Source: Planctomycetaceae bacterium (GTDB lineage: Bacteria > Planctomycetota > Planctomycetia > Pirellulales > UBA1268). Taken from it: 9,330 bases of DNA. The stretch covers positions 1 to 9,330 of the forward strand of contig SXWC01000125.1 in NCBI GenBank assembly GCA_005789975.1. The letters are read 5' to 3'. How positions within the stretch are numbered: the first letter of the stretch is position 1; the number at the start of each line of letters is the position of its first letter. This document shows positions 1-6,651 of this stretch, piece by piece. The translations under genes were made by a program, and so were the position numbers. The notes beneath the pieces are model-generated. The model was given only the letters and a program-made list of their open reading frames with translations, was not told the origin of the DNA and did no database searches.

Positions 1-453
1 CATGCCGGGGATTTCTTCCGGCGGTTCGTCGTCGGACCCGCCGCCGCAGCACGACGGCGCGGCCGCCGCCTCACAGCAGGTTGGCGGAGCCGCACGGCAG
101 CACGAGTCGGCCGCCTTCGCGGGGCGGGCGGCGGCGCGGCGGGCCAGGCTGGCGAGCGTCGCGGGGGCGACGTCGTGGGCCCTGGCCCAGGCCAGCGTCT
201 CGGCGGGCGAGTTGCAGCAACAGTCGTTGAAACACTGCTCGGCCGACGCGCAGCCGCAGGCCTTGTCCATGCAGGGAAACGGGGTCGAGCGATCCTTGAC
301 GGCCAGCCGCGCCGCGGCCGCGGGGTTTGTCCGACCGGCGACGATCGCGGCCGTCGGGCCACCGATCGGCAGCGGCAACCCCGAGGCGACGAGCAAGGAG
401 ACGGCGAGACACGTCCAGGTGGTGAACCGTGTTGTCGATGTGCCGCGGTGCAT
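1..453 (-). CDS. Cysteine-rich exported protein, function unknown (3' end outside window)
   Basis: The reverse-strand frame is open from an ATG at 453 to the window edge (151 codons, no stop). An in-frame stop at 468-466 with no other start between makes this the only possible start. Residues 11-36 form a signal-peptide-like segment with a hydrophobic core at about 14-29. The mature part holds 13 cysteines: a first cluster at 61-80 with spacing C-x4-C-x-C-x5-C-x3-CCC, then three CC pairs at 118-119, 126-127 and 135-136. Between them is a short segment containing ETLAWARAHDV. The cluster followed by an LAWAR segment resembles a family of uncharacterised exported bacterial proteins that I recall but cannot check here. 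Cysteine clusters suggest metal binding or multiple disulfides outside the cytoplasm; that is inference. It lies 68 bp downstream of the isomerase-like gene on the same strand, so co-transcription is possible. No clear Shine-Dalgarno is seen. Confidence 0.8.
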   Translation of the reverse strand, partial: MHRGTSTTRFTTWTCLAVSLLVASGLPLPIGGPTAAIVAGRTNPAAAARLAVKDRSTPFPCMDKACGCASAEQCFNDCCCNSPAETLAWARAHDVAPATLASLARRAAARPAKAADSCCRAAPPTCCEAAAAPSCCGGGSDDEPPEEIPGM

Positions 454-521
454 GACAGCACGAGCCTAGTCACCCAAGACCGATGATCCAAGCGGGCCGC
501 CCATCAGCGGGAACTTGGCGA

Positions 522-1304
522 TCAGAGTGCCCCGAGCGAGGCGACCGCGGTGGCGAGTTCCGCCCGGGCAGACCGCTCGTCAACCGGCTCGAGGCCGATC
601 CAGCCCCGGTATCCGCACTCCTCGAGGGTGGCGAGCGCGGCGGCGACGTCAACCTGCCCCGTACCCAGGATCACCGCGCGGCCGCGGCCCGCGAAGGCGC
701 CCGCGACGGCGTCGGTCGCATGCACGGCGGCGACATGGTCCGCGAGGGCCGCGATCGCCGCGGCCGGATCGTGGCCGTGGACGACGAGCGAACCGGTCAC
801 GATGTCGCACGTCAGTGAGCCGGCGGGGAGCGCCGCGACGAGTCGGGCAAGATCGGCCGGCGCGGCCCGGCCCGCCTCGGCGCAGAGCGTCGCGCCGACG
901 TGCTCTCCGAAGTGGCCGATGTCGGTCAGCACTTCGACCAGCAGATTCCAATGCGGTCCCGCCGCCTCGGCGGGAATGTCGCCCACGTGGTTGAGGACGA
1001 TGCCGGCGCCGAGATCGTGCGCCAGCTTCAGGGCGGCCTTGGTCGCGGCGATCCGGCCCTCGAGTCGCTCGCTGTCGCCATAGCCGCCCCGCGTGCGGAA
1101 CGAGACCGCCGATATGGCCATGCCTTCGTCGCCGAGCCACTTGCGGATCTGGCGAAGGCCGGTCTGCGTGACCTGTTCCGGATCGAGTCCGCTGCGGGCG
1201 TCGAGTTCGACGCCGGAGACACCCAGATCGCGGGCCAGCCGCAGGGCCCGGCGGAGATCCGTCGAGAGCGCGGCAGCGGGCACGGAGAGTCGGGATGTGT
1301 CCAT
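522..1304 (-). CDS. Sugar phosphate isomerase/epimerase-like TIM-barrel protein
   Basis: The 260-residue product has the alternating strand/helix pattern of the xylose isomerase-like TIM barrel (AP endonuclease 2 superfamily). Features include GVSGVELDARSG near 28-39, a helix pair followed by GAGIVLNHVGD at 99-109, and ATLCAEAG at 138-145. Candidate metal ligands at barrel strand ends are Glu143, Asp167 (in TCDIVTGS), His195 with Asp198 (AVHATDA) and Glu239 (GLEP), matching the Glu/Asp/His/Glu arrangement of the family. Length is typical. Substrate cannot be deduced: members act on sugars, inosose and hydroxypyruvate. I chose the ATG at 1304; an in-frame ATG at 1376 would add 24 residues without family character and read through the 16-bp tandem repeat. 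There is no signal peptide, so it is probably cytoplasmic. It is divergent from the NIF3-like gene and 68 bp upstream of the Cys-rich gene. Confidence 0.85.
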   Translation of the reverse strand: MDTSRLSVPAAALSTDLRRALRLARDLGVSGVELDARSGLDPEQVTQTGLRQIRKWLGDEGMAISAVSFRTRGGYGDSERLEGRIAATKAALKLAHDLGAGIVLNHVGDIPAEAAGPHWNLLVEVLTDIGHFGEHVGATLCAEAGRAAPADLARLVAALPAGSLTCDIVTGSLVVHGHDPAAAIAALADHVAAVHATDAVAGAFAGRGRAVILGTGQVDVAAALATLEECGYRGWIGLEPVDERSARAELATAVASLGAL

Positions 1305-1332
1305 GGAGTGCCGGGGAAGAAGGCGTGTGGTT

Positions 1333-1366
1333 CCGGGGATCGCGGCTGCCGGGGATCGCGGCTGCC
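1333..1366. repeat. Perfect 16-bp tandem duplication in divergent intergenic region
   Basis: The unit CCGGGGATCGCGGCTG occurs twice without a gap (1333-1348, 1349-1364) and is followed by CC, the start of a third unit. It lies in the only divergent gap of the window, between the isomerase-like gene and the NIF3-like gene. It may be a slippage product or a duplicated regulator site; the unit itself is not a strong palindrome. Confidence 0.9.
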
Positions 1367-1375
1367 AGGACACCA

Positions 1376-1381
1376 TAGTAT
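1376..1381 (+). promoter_or_regulatory. Possible -10 element of the NIF3-like gene
   Basis: TAGTAT matches the sigma-70 -10 consensus at 4 of 6 positions and is the only A/T-rich spot in the divergent gap. It ends 9 bases before the ATG at 1391, so a transcript from it would have almost no leader, which would fit the missing Shine-Dalgarno. No convincing -35 hexamer lies 16-18 bases upstream. Weak prediction. Confidence 0.25.
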
Positions 1382-1390
1382 CTTCTCGGC

Positions 1391-2179
1391 ATGCCAGCGC
1401 TCGCCTCCGTGACCGCCGCCCTCGAGCACCTCGCGCCCCTGCGGCTCGCCGCCGACTGGGATGCCGTCGGTCTGCTCGTCGCCCCGCATCGGGATTCGAT
1501 CGACCGGGTGATGACCTGCCTCACACTCACCCCGGAGGTGGTGGCCGAGGCCGTGCGGGAGCGGGCCGATCTGGTGGTGTCGCACCATCCGCTGCCGTTC
1601 AGGCCCGTGACGCGGATCACGACGGCAACCCATGCGGGCCGCACGCTGCTCGATCTCATCCGTGCCGGGACGGGCATTTGGAGCAGCCATACCGCCTGGG
1701 ATTCCGCGGCCGGTGGCATCAACGACCAACTCGCGCAGCTCCTCGAACTCGGCAATGTGTCGCCGATCGGCCCCGATGCGCATCTTCCGCAGGTTGGCTT
1801 CGGCCGCTCGGGCACCACTAACGGGAACTGCACGGTGGCCCATGTGGCGGCGCGGGCCGGCAGGGCGCTCGGGGTGTCGCGGGTGCAGATCGCCGGTGAG
1901 GCCGCTCGCCCGGCCGGCCGCGTGGGAATCGTCTGCGGGTCCGGAGGCGACTGCCTCGAGGAGGTTCTCCGGGCGGGCTGTCACACGCTCGTCACCGGCG
2001 AGATCAAACTCCATCAGGCGATCGACGCCCAGACCGCCGGCCTGGCGGTCGTGGCCGTCGGGCACCACGCCAGCGAACGATTTTCCATGGAGGTGCTCGC
2101 CGGCCGGCTCGGCGCGGCCGTGCCGGGATTGTCGTGCTGGGCCAGCCGCGACGAGCGGGATCCCCTGGGATGGTTGTAG
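1391..2179 (+). CDS. NIF3-like dinuclear metal centre protein (YbgI/YqfO family)
   Basis: The 262-residue protein carries the metal-site motifs of the NIF3 family in the right order. They are DWDAVGLLV at 22-30 (family WDNVGL), VVSHHPLPF at 62-70 with His65/His66, SSHTAWDSAAGGIND at 98-112 with His100 and Asp104, TGEIKLHQ at 202-209, and GHHASE at 224-229 with His225 and Glu229. Known members form hexameric toroids with two metal ions per subunit; they are often annotated as GTP cyclohydrolase 1 type 2, but the physiological role is unsettled. Length fits the short form without the inserted PII-like domain. The ATG at 1391 directly precedes the conserved N-terminus; it has no Shine-Dalgarno. 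It is followed after 91 bp by a glycosyltransferase gene with its own candidate promoter. Confidence 0.93.
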   Translation: MPALASVTAALEHLAPLRLAADWDAVGLLVAPHRDSIDRVMTCLTLTPEVVAEAVRERADLVVSHHPLPFRPVTRITTATHAGRTLLDLIRAGTGIWSSHTAWDSAAGGINDQLAQLLELGNVSPIGPDAHLPQVGFGRSGTTNGNCTVAHVAARAGRALGVSRVQIAGEAARPAGRVGIVCGSGGDCLEEVLRAGCHTLVTGEIKLHQAIDAQTAGLAVVAVGHHASERFSMEVLAGRLGAAVPGLSCWASRDERDPLGWL

Positions 2180-2196
2180 GGGCGTCCACCGGCGCG

Positions 2197-2224
2197 TTGC
2201 TCCGGCGATTTCGTGCGCTACACT
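2197..2224 (+). promoter_or_regulatory. Candidate sigma-70-type promoter for the glycosyltransferase gene
   Basis: TTGCTC (2197-2202, 4/6 to TTGACA) and TACACT (2219-2224, 4/6 to TATAAT) are separated by 16 bp, placing the expected start near 2231 and giving a leader of about 40 bases before the ATG at 2271. This is the best-spaced hexamer pair I found in an intergenic region of the window. It suggests the glycosyltransferase and following genes can be transcribed separately from the NIF3-like gene. Confidence 0.35.
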
Positions 2225-2259
2225 TGGGGGTGTCGTCGTTGCGCCGATCGGGCCCTTTG

Positions 2260-2268
2260 AAGGGGGTG
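2260..2268 (+). promoter_or_regulatory. Shine-Dalgarno sequence fixing the glycosyltransferase start
   Basis: AAGGGGGTG differs at one base from the anti-16S complement AAGGAGGTG and lies just upstream of the ATG at 2271. The frame stays open far upstream, overlapping the NIF3-like gene, so this site and the onset of family similarity decide the start. Confidence 0.6.
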
Positions 2269-2270
2269 GC

Positions 2271-3020
2271 ATGCCCCGGTTTCTCACTGCTTTGCCGGTC
2301 TACAACGAGGCCGCCCACGTCGAGGGCGTTCTCGACGAGGTGCTGCGGTTCGCCGCCGACGTCCTCGTGGTGGACGACGGCTCCAATGACGGCACCTCGG
2401 AACTGCTCGCGGCGCGAGTCGCCCGCCGCGGCGACGTGAGCGTGGTCCGGCATGCCCTCAACGCGGGCTACGGTGCCGCCTTGGCCACGGCCTTCCGCCA
2501 CACCCTCGCCGGCCCCTGGGACGGGCTGGTGACGATCGACTGCGATGGCCAGCACCAGCCGCGGCTGATTCCCGACTTCATCGCCGCCGCGGGCGATGCG
2601 ACGGCGCCGGCCGACATCGTCAGCGGCAGCCGCTACCTGCAGAAGTTCGCCGGTGACAGCGCGGCTCCGGAGGCCCGTCGAAAAATCAACGCCGAGATCA
2701 CCGCCGAGATCAACGAACGGCTGGGGCTCGACCTGACCGACGCCTTCTGCGGTTTCAAGGCCTACACACGGCACGCCCTCGAGCAGCTCCATGTCACCGA
2801 GACCGGCTATGCGATGCCGCTGGAGGTCTGGGTGCAGGCCGCCGCCGCGGGGCTCGCCGTCGTCGAGCTTCCGGTTCCGCTGATCTACCTCGATCTGGCG
2901 CGGAGTTTCGGAGGTGCTCTGGACGTTGCGGCGACCCGTCTGGCCTACTATCGTCGCGTGCTCGATCGGGCCGAAGCGACGGTCGCAGCGGCTGCCGGGG
3001 GCCGCGACGCTTCGACCTGA
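2271..3020 (+). CDS. Family 2 glycosyltransferase (dolichyl-phosphate mannose synthase-like)
   Basis: The 249-residue product is a single GT-A catalytic domain. It begins with FLTALPVYNEAAHV at residues 4-17, then VLVVDDGSNDGT at 31-42 (nucleotide binding), NAGYGAAL at 64-71, and DCDGQHQP at 90-97, whose Asp90/Asp92 form the DxD metal and sugar-nucleotide site. SGSRY at 118-122 and a TDAFCGFKAY segment follow, as in DPM1/GT2 enzymes. No transmembrane segments are apparent, so it is a soluble or peripheral enzyme acting on the cytoplasmic side. Likely reaction: transfer of a hexose from a nucleotide or lipid-linked donor; the acceptor cannot be read from the sequence. The C-terminal part has an IYLDLARSFGG segment typical of this subgroup. 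It lies 54 bp upstream of the large unknown gene on the same strand, suggesting co-transcription. Confidence 0.92.
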   Translation: MPRFLTALPVYNEAAHVEGVLDEVLRFAADVLVVDDGSNDGTSELLAARVARRGDVSVVRHALNAGYGAALATAFRHTLAGPWDGLVTIDCDGQHQPRLIPDFIAAAGDATAPADIVSGSRYLQKFAGDSAAPEARRKINAEITAEINERLGLDLTDAFCGFKAYTRHALEQLHVTETGYAMPLEVWVQAAAAGLAVVELPVPLIYLDLARSFGGALDVAATRLAYYRRVLDRAEATVAAAAGGRDAST

Positions 3021-3074
3021 GGCTTTTCGTCCGCCGGCGAGAACGTCGTCCGTCCCTGGGCCCCGTTGTCGGCA

Positions 3075-4745
3075 ATGCCTCCGTCGCGTCGAACCTATTC
3101 ACCGCCCGAACCGTCCGGCGGTCGCCTGATCGATCCGCCCGTGGCCCCGCGGCCCGGCAGCGGCTCGATCGAGGCCCTCGTCGACAACAACCGGCTTCTG
3201 CGGGCCGCCCTCGATGCGCGGATCGGCGACATGCGGCTCTGGGAGCTCGTGGCTGCGACCCGGCGCGAGGTGCTGACGGTGGCGGCCGAATACACGGGCC
3301 ACTACCGCGACGTCACCCGGCCTTCCGACGTCGCCGACTGGATCGCCAGGCCGATCATCATGGGGGGCCATCAGCCCGAACTCTTCCATCCCGGGGTCTG
3401 GCTCAAGAACTCGGCGCTCGACGCCTATGCCCGGCAGGTCGGCGGGACGGCGCTGAATCTCGTCGTCGACACCGACCGCTGCGGTCGCACGAGCGTGCCG
3501 GTGCCGCTCGGCGGTCCGCGGGGGGCGCACGTCGAGGATGTGCCCTTCGACACCTTCAGCGGCGAGATGGCCTGGGAGGAGCGGCCGGTCATCGATGCCG
3601 ACTGCTTCGCTTCCTTCGGGCAGCGGGCGAGCGACCTGCTCGAGCCGCTCGTGCCCAAGCCGATCCTGCGACGCTGGTGGCCGCTGGCCGTCGAACGTGC
3701 GCGGGCAAGCCACCGCATCGGCCTCGGGATCGCGCAGGCGCGGCACATGCTCGAGGAGCGGTTCGGGCTCGAGACATTGGAGCTGCCGGTCAGCGAGATG
3801 GTCCGGCTGCCGACGGTGATGGTCTTCATGGGCTGGCTGCTTGCCCACGCCCGTCAGCTGCACGATGCCTACAACGCGGCGCTGGCCACCTACCGGCTGG
3901 AACGGCGGGTCCGTGGTCGTGGCCGGCCGATGCCCGACCTTGCCGTGCGGCACGACGCCCACGGGGAATGGATCGAGGTGCCGTGGTGGATGTGGTCGCG
4001 GGACGATCCACGGCGGCGCAGGGTGTTCGCCAACACGGACACCCCCGGGGTGCTGGCCCTCTCCGACATGGACATGCTCCGCGTCGAACTGCCGATCGCG
4101 GCCGACCTGTCACCGTCGAAATGGGTCGATGCGCTGTCGCGGATGGAGGAGCATTCCATCCGGCTGCGGCCGCGGGCGATCGTCACCACGCTCGTCTCGC
4201 GGCTTCTCGTCGCCGACGTGTTCGTGCACGGGATCGGCGGGGCGGCCTACGACTCCATCACCGACGACATCGTCTGCCGGCTCGTCGGGTCGGCACCCCC
4301 CCGGCATGCCGTGGTCTCGGGCACGCTGCGACTGCCGATCGACGCGGCTTTTCCCGGATTCGAGGCGAGTGATCCCGCTGGCGAGTGGGCGGCGGTGAAG
4401 GCGACGCTTCGCGACATCGAGTTTCATCCGGAGCGGCATCTGATGCCGCAGGCCGCGCAACCCGAAGAGGTGCGGGAGCTCATCGCGGCAAAACTCCGTT
4501 GGATCGACACGCACCCCACGGTCACGCTCGCCAAGCGCCGCTGCCGGGAGATTCGCGCCATCAACGAGCGGCTCGCGGCCCGTCTCGATCTCGCCCGTCG
4601 CGACGTGGCCGCCCGGACGACGCAACTGTCGGATGCCGTGAAGGCCAGAAACGTGCTGAGGTCCCGCGACTATCCCTGGTGTTTTTTCGGGGAAAACGCG
4701 CTGAAAACATTCCTGCTACTGGAAAACGACCCAGACCCCGCATAG
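3075..4745 (+). CDS. Large conserved-type protein with remote BshC-like pattern, function unknown
   Basis: The 556-residue cytoplasmic protein has no signal peptide or membrane segment. I do not recognise an assigned function. Conspicuous blocks are GGHQPELFHPGVWLKN at 97-112, NLVVDTDRCGR at 128-138, PWWMWSRDDPRRRRVF at 303-318, a segment at 361-393 ending in VHGIGGAAYD, and a charged C-terminal helix (about 485-530) that may form a coiled coil, then SRDYPWCFFGE at 530-540. The order 'G-H-Q-P-x-L-F' early, then 'LRP...(L)xxxxVFVHGIGGxxYD' late, resembles the bacillithiol synthase BshC, whose motifs are roughly TGQQ-x-GLF and LRPxxQ...GGPxExxY. From memory, planctomycete genomes carry similar proteins. 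The ATG at 3075 is preferred over an in-frame TTG at 3066; neither has a Shine-Dalgarno. Coding is well supported by uniform high-GC third positions; function is open. Confidence 0.85.
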   Translation: MPPSRRTYSPPEPSGGRLIDPPVAPRPGSGSIEALVDNNRLLRAALDARIGDMRLWELVAATRREVLTVAAEYTGHYRDVTRPSDVADWIARPIIMGGHQPELFHPGVWLKNSALDAYARQVGGTALNLVVDTDRCGRTSVPVPLGGPRGAHVEDVPFDTFSGEMAWEERPVIDADCFASFGQRASDLLEPLVPKPILRRWWPLAVERARASHRIGLGIAQARHMLEERFGLETLELPVSEMVRLPTVMVFMGWLLAHARQLHDAYNAALATYRLERRVRGRGRPMPDLAVRHDAHGEWIEVPWWMWSRDDPRRRRVFANTDTPGVLALSDMDMLRVELPIAADLSPSKWVDALSRMEEHSIRLRPRAIVTTLVSRLLVADVFVHGIGGAAYDSITDDIVCRLVGSAPPRHAVVSGTLRLPIDAAFPGFEASDPAGEWAAVKATLRDIEFHPERHLMPQAAQPEEVRELIAAKLRWIDTHPTVTLAKRRCREIRAINERLAARLDLARRDVAARTTQLSDAVKARNVLRSRDYPWCFFGENALKTFLLLENDPDPA

Positions 4746-4748
4746 ATT

Positions 4749-4774
4749 GTCCGCCAACGGACTGGTTTTGATTT
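4749..4774 (+). terminator. Weak intrinsic-terminator-like hairpin after the BshC-like gene
   Basis: GTCCG (4749-4753) pairs with CGGAC (4758-4762) across a CCAA loop and is followed by TGGTTTTGATTT (4763-4774), the most T-rich stretch of the intergenic gap. The stem is only 5 bp and the T-run is interrupted, so termination is likely partial. It starts 4 bases after the upstream stop codon. Confidence 0.4.
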
Positions 4775-4785
4775 GCTCCAGGGAC

Positions 4786-4791
4786 AGGAGG
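4786..4791 (+). promoter_or_regulatory. Strong Shine-Dalgarno for the GNAT gene
   Basis: AGGAGG is a perfect Shine-Dalgarno core, 4 bases before the ATG at 4796 (slightly short spacing). It is the best ribosome-binding site in the window and is the main argument for keeping the long basic N-terminal tail of the acetyltransferase. Confidence 0.65.
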
Positions 4792-4795
4792 CATC

Positions 4796-6526
4796 ATGCA
4801 TCGGGTGGGTCTTTTCCCGAGACGGCGTCCGACGGCGTTTCACGGCCGCTCGTCTTCCCCGCGCCGAGGTTCTTCGGCCCGGCGTGCGGCACCGCGTTCG
4901 GCATCCCGCTCGACGGCCCGTTCGCGGCCGGCGGCAGCGGCCGGCGCCGTGACGACGCAGCCGAAAAAGAACAGAAGCCGACTCAACGTGCGGTCGGCCG
5001 ACGCTCCGGCCCGTCCCGCCAAGCCGAAGTCTGCAGGCAGGGCCGCGGCGACTCCGGAGGTGAAGATCGCCGCCGGAACCGACCGTCGCGCCGCCACCAA
5101 GGCAGTCGCCAAGGATCGCGTCGAGCTGCCGGCGGGGATGGTGGAGACTCTGGAAATCCGCCCGGCGGGCACCGTCGTCAGTCGCCGTCCCCTCGAGCGG
5201 AGACCGGCGATCCAGCATCTCCCGCTGCATCCGGTCCTCCCGCTCAAACCCCCCGCTTGGATGCTCGAGGAGTGTCAGGTCGCACCGGCCCGGGCGGGCG
5301 ATCAAAGCGAGATTCTCCAACTGCTTTCCGGCCTGCCAAAGCCCCCGTCGCGGGCCGAGTTTCATGCGGCCGTCGATCATCCGGAGCACGATTCCGCCAA
5401 CCGTCTCGTCGCCCGCCTCGCGGGCCGCATCGTCGGCCATGTCGAAATCGTGCCCCGCGACCTGCTGGTGGGATCGGTGGCGGTGCGGGGGGCGGTTCTC
5501 GACCGCGTCGCCGTGCTGCCGGAGTGCCGTGGCGCCGGCCATGGGCAGCGGCTCGTCCGCGCGGCGGAAGACCGCATGCGGCAGTCGGGCGCGGTGGTCG
5601 CCTTCTCGCGGACCCGCATCGCGCCGTCGTTTCACGAACTCGGCTGGAGCGTGCTCGGCCGTGACTCGGCCACGCCCGGCCGACCGACCGACATCCTGGC
5701 AAGGCTCCTCGAAGGCGGGCAGCGGGCCGGCGAGACGGTGACGATGCGGCAGTGGCGGCATGTCGAGCTGCCGGCGCTCCTGCGGATCTACAAGCAGAAT
5801 GCCTCGCGGTTTGTCGGTCCGCTGGACCGCAGTGAAAACTACTGTCGCTGGCTGGTGAGTCGCGGTGCGTTCGATTCGATCATCGTGGCCCTCGTCGGCC
5901 AGGATCGCTACGAGCTTCACGAGTCGAGCGCGCGGATCGTCGGCTATGCGATCCAGTCGGGCAACCGGGTGCTCGAGCTGATGGCCGATCCCGAGTTTGC
6001 GGGACTGGAGCGGGAGATCCTCGCCCGGGTCTGCGCCGAGGCCATCGAAAACGACCGCCAGGAGATCGTCTACGAGTCGAGCGTTTCAGACCCGCTTCAC
6101 GAGGCGGTGGCCGGCGACGGCAGCCTCGTGCAGGGGGGCGACCGGATGCTCGTCGCCAAGGTGTTTCGGCCGCTCGACCTGATCACGGCCCTGTTGCCGG
6201 CGGTGGCGGCCCGGGTGGCGGAAGCCGACGTCCGCGAGACGCTCGAACTCGGGCTCGATGCTCCGTCGTTTCGCGGTTCGATCATCGTCGCCGAGGCCAA
6301 GGGTGCGGAGCGGCAGGCCACGGTGCATCCGGGCCGCGTCGGCCGCAGCTACCTGAAGCTCTCCGACGATGAAATCGGTCGGCTGCTCCTCGGGCAGTGC
6401 GATCCCGGCGAGGCGGCTGCCGCCGGGAGGCTCGAGGCCTCGACCCAGGTCGCGCAGAAACTCGCCGCCCAGCTCTTTCCGCGGATGCCCCTGTGGTGCC
6501 CGATGTGGGACGACCTGCCGGCGTAG
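4796..6526 (+). CDS. GNAT N-acetyltransferase with Eis/MshD-like domain order and basic N-terminal tail
   Basis: The 576-residue protein has three parts. Residues 1-150 are low-complexity, rich in Arg, Ala, Pro and Ser, and probably disordered. Residues about 158-305 are a GNAT domain with acetyl-CoA motif A at 236-256 (DRVAVLPECRGAGHGQRLV, containing the R/Q-x-x-G-x-G/A pattern) and the usual FHELGWSVLG segment at 279-288. Residues about 314-445 look like a second, degenerate GNAT domain, and about 465-576 like an SCP2-type domain (LSDDEIGRLLLGQCDPG, then LFPRMPLWCPMWDDLP at the end). This order is known from Eis-type acetyltransferases; tandem GNATs also occur in mycothiol synthase MshD. 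Substrate unknown. The start at 4796 has an AGGAGG site, but an ATG at 5138 (residue 115) would remove most of the tail, and third-position GC is unusually low in frame near 4810-4950. It is convergent with the sulfite reductase gene. Confidence 0.82.
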   Translation: MHRVGLFPRRRPTAFHGRSSSPRRGSSARRAAPRSASRSTARSRPAAAAGAVTTQPKKNRSRLNVRSADAPARPAKPKSAGRAAATPEVKIAAGTDRRAATKAVAKDRVELPAGMVETLEIRPAGTVVSRRPLERRPAIQHLPLHPVLPLKPPAWMLEECQVAPARAGDQSEILQLLSGLPKPPSRAEFHAAVDHPEHDSANRLVARLAGRIVGHVEIVPRDLLVGSVAVRGAVLDRVAVLPECRGAGHGQRLVRAAEDRMRQSGAVVAFSRTRIAPSFHELGWSVLGRDSATPGRPTDILARLLEGGQRAGETVTMRQWRHVELPALLRIYKQNASRFVGPLDRSENYCRWLVSRGAFDSIIVALVGQDRYELHESSARIVGYAIQSGNRVLELMADPEFAGLEREILARVCAEAIENDRQEIVYESSVSDPLHEAVAGDGSLVQGGDRMLVAKVFRPLDLITALLPAVAARVAEADVRETLELGLDAPSFRGSIIVAEAKGAERQATVHPGRVGRSYLKLSDDEIGRLLLGQCDPGEAAAAGRLEASTQVAQKLAAQLFPRMPLWCPMWDDLPA

Positions 6527-6596
6527 AGCGCTTCGCGGCGGGCCCGGTGCCGGCAAGGGCCTTCGCCGCCCTGTCCCAGGTGTGCCGGCGGTTTCT

Positions 6597-6613
6597 CCGG
6601 CCTGCGTGGCCGG
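6597..6613. terminator. Inverted repeat in convergent gap, possible bidirectional terminator
   Basis: CCGGCC (6597-6602) and GGCCGG (6608-6613) form a perfect 6-bp stem with a TGCGT loop; GCGCGTCCGCGC at 6617-6628 is a second small inverted repeat. They sit in the 125-bp gap between the convergent GNAT and sulfite reductase genes, where a shared terminator is expected. No T-run follows on either strand, so a classical intrinsic mechanism is not supported. Confidence 0.35.
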
Positions 6614-6651
6614 CCCGCGCGTCCGCGCAGAGGTTTCCGGAGGCGACTGCC

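Noticed and set aside
2..469. Forward open frame over the window start
   Set aside because: The product is low-complexity Ala/Ser-rich. The opposite strand encodes a signal peptide and ordered Cys clusters with high-GC third positions.
1305..1376. Extended N-terminus of the isomerase-like protein from an ATG at 1376
   Set aside because: The extra 24 residues have no family character and translate the 16-bp non-coding repeat; the ATG at 1304 starts just before the first barrel strand.
1632..2270. Upstream extension of the glycosyltransferase frame
   Set aside because: It overlaps the NIF3-like gene in another frame; the Shine-Dalgarno at 2260-2268 and GT2 similarity place the start at 2271.
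649..2287. Two long overlapping reverse-strand open frames across the NIF3-like and isomerase-like genes
   Set aside because: Their products are Arg/Pro/Gly-rich without domain character and cross the divergent promoter gap; the well-matched genes use other frames.
4670..5920. 416-codon reverse-strand open frame over the GNAT gene
   Set aside because: Antisense to the GNAT motif A region and spanning two genes and their gap; the product is Arg/His-rich with no recognisable fold.
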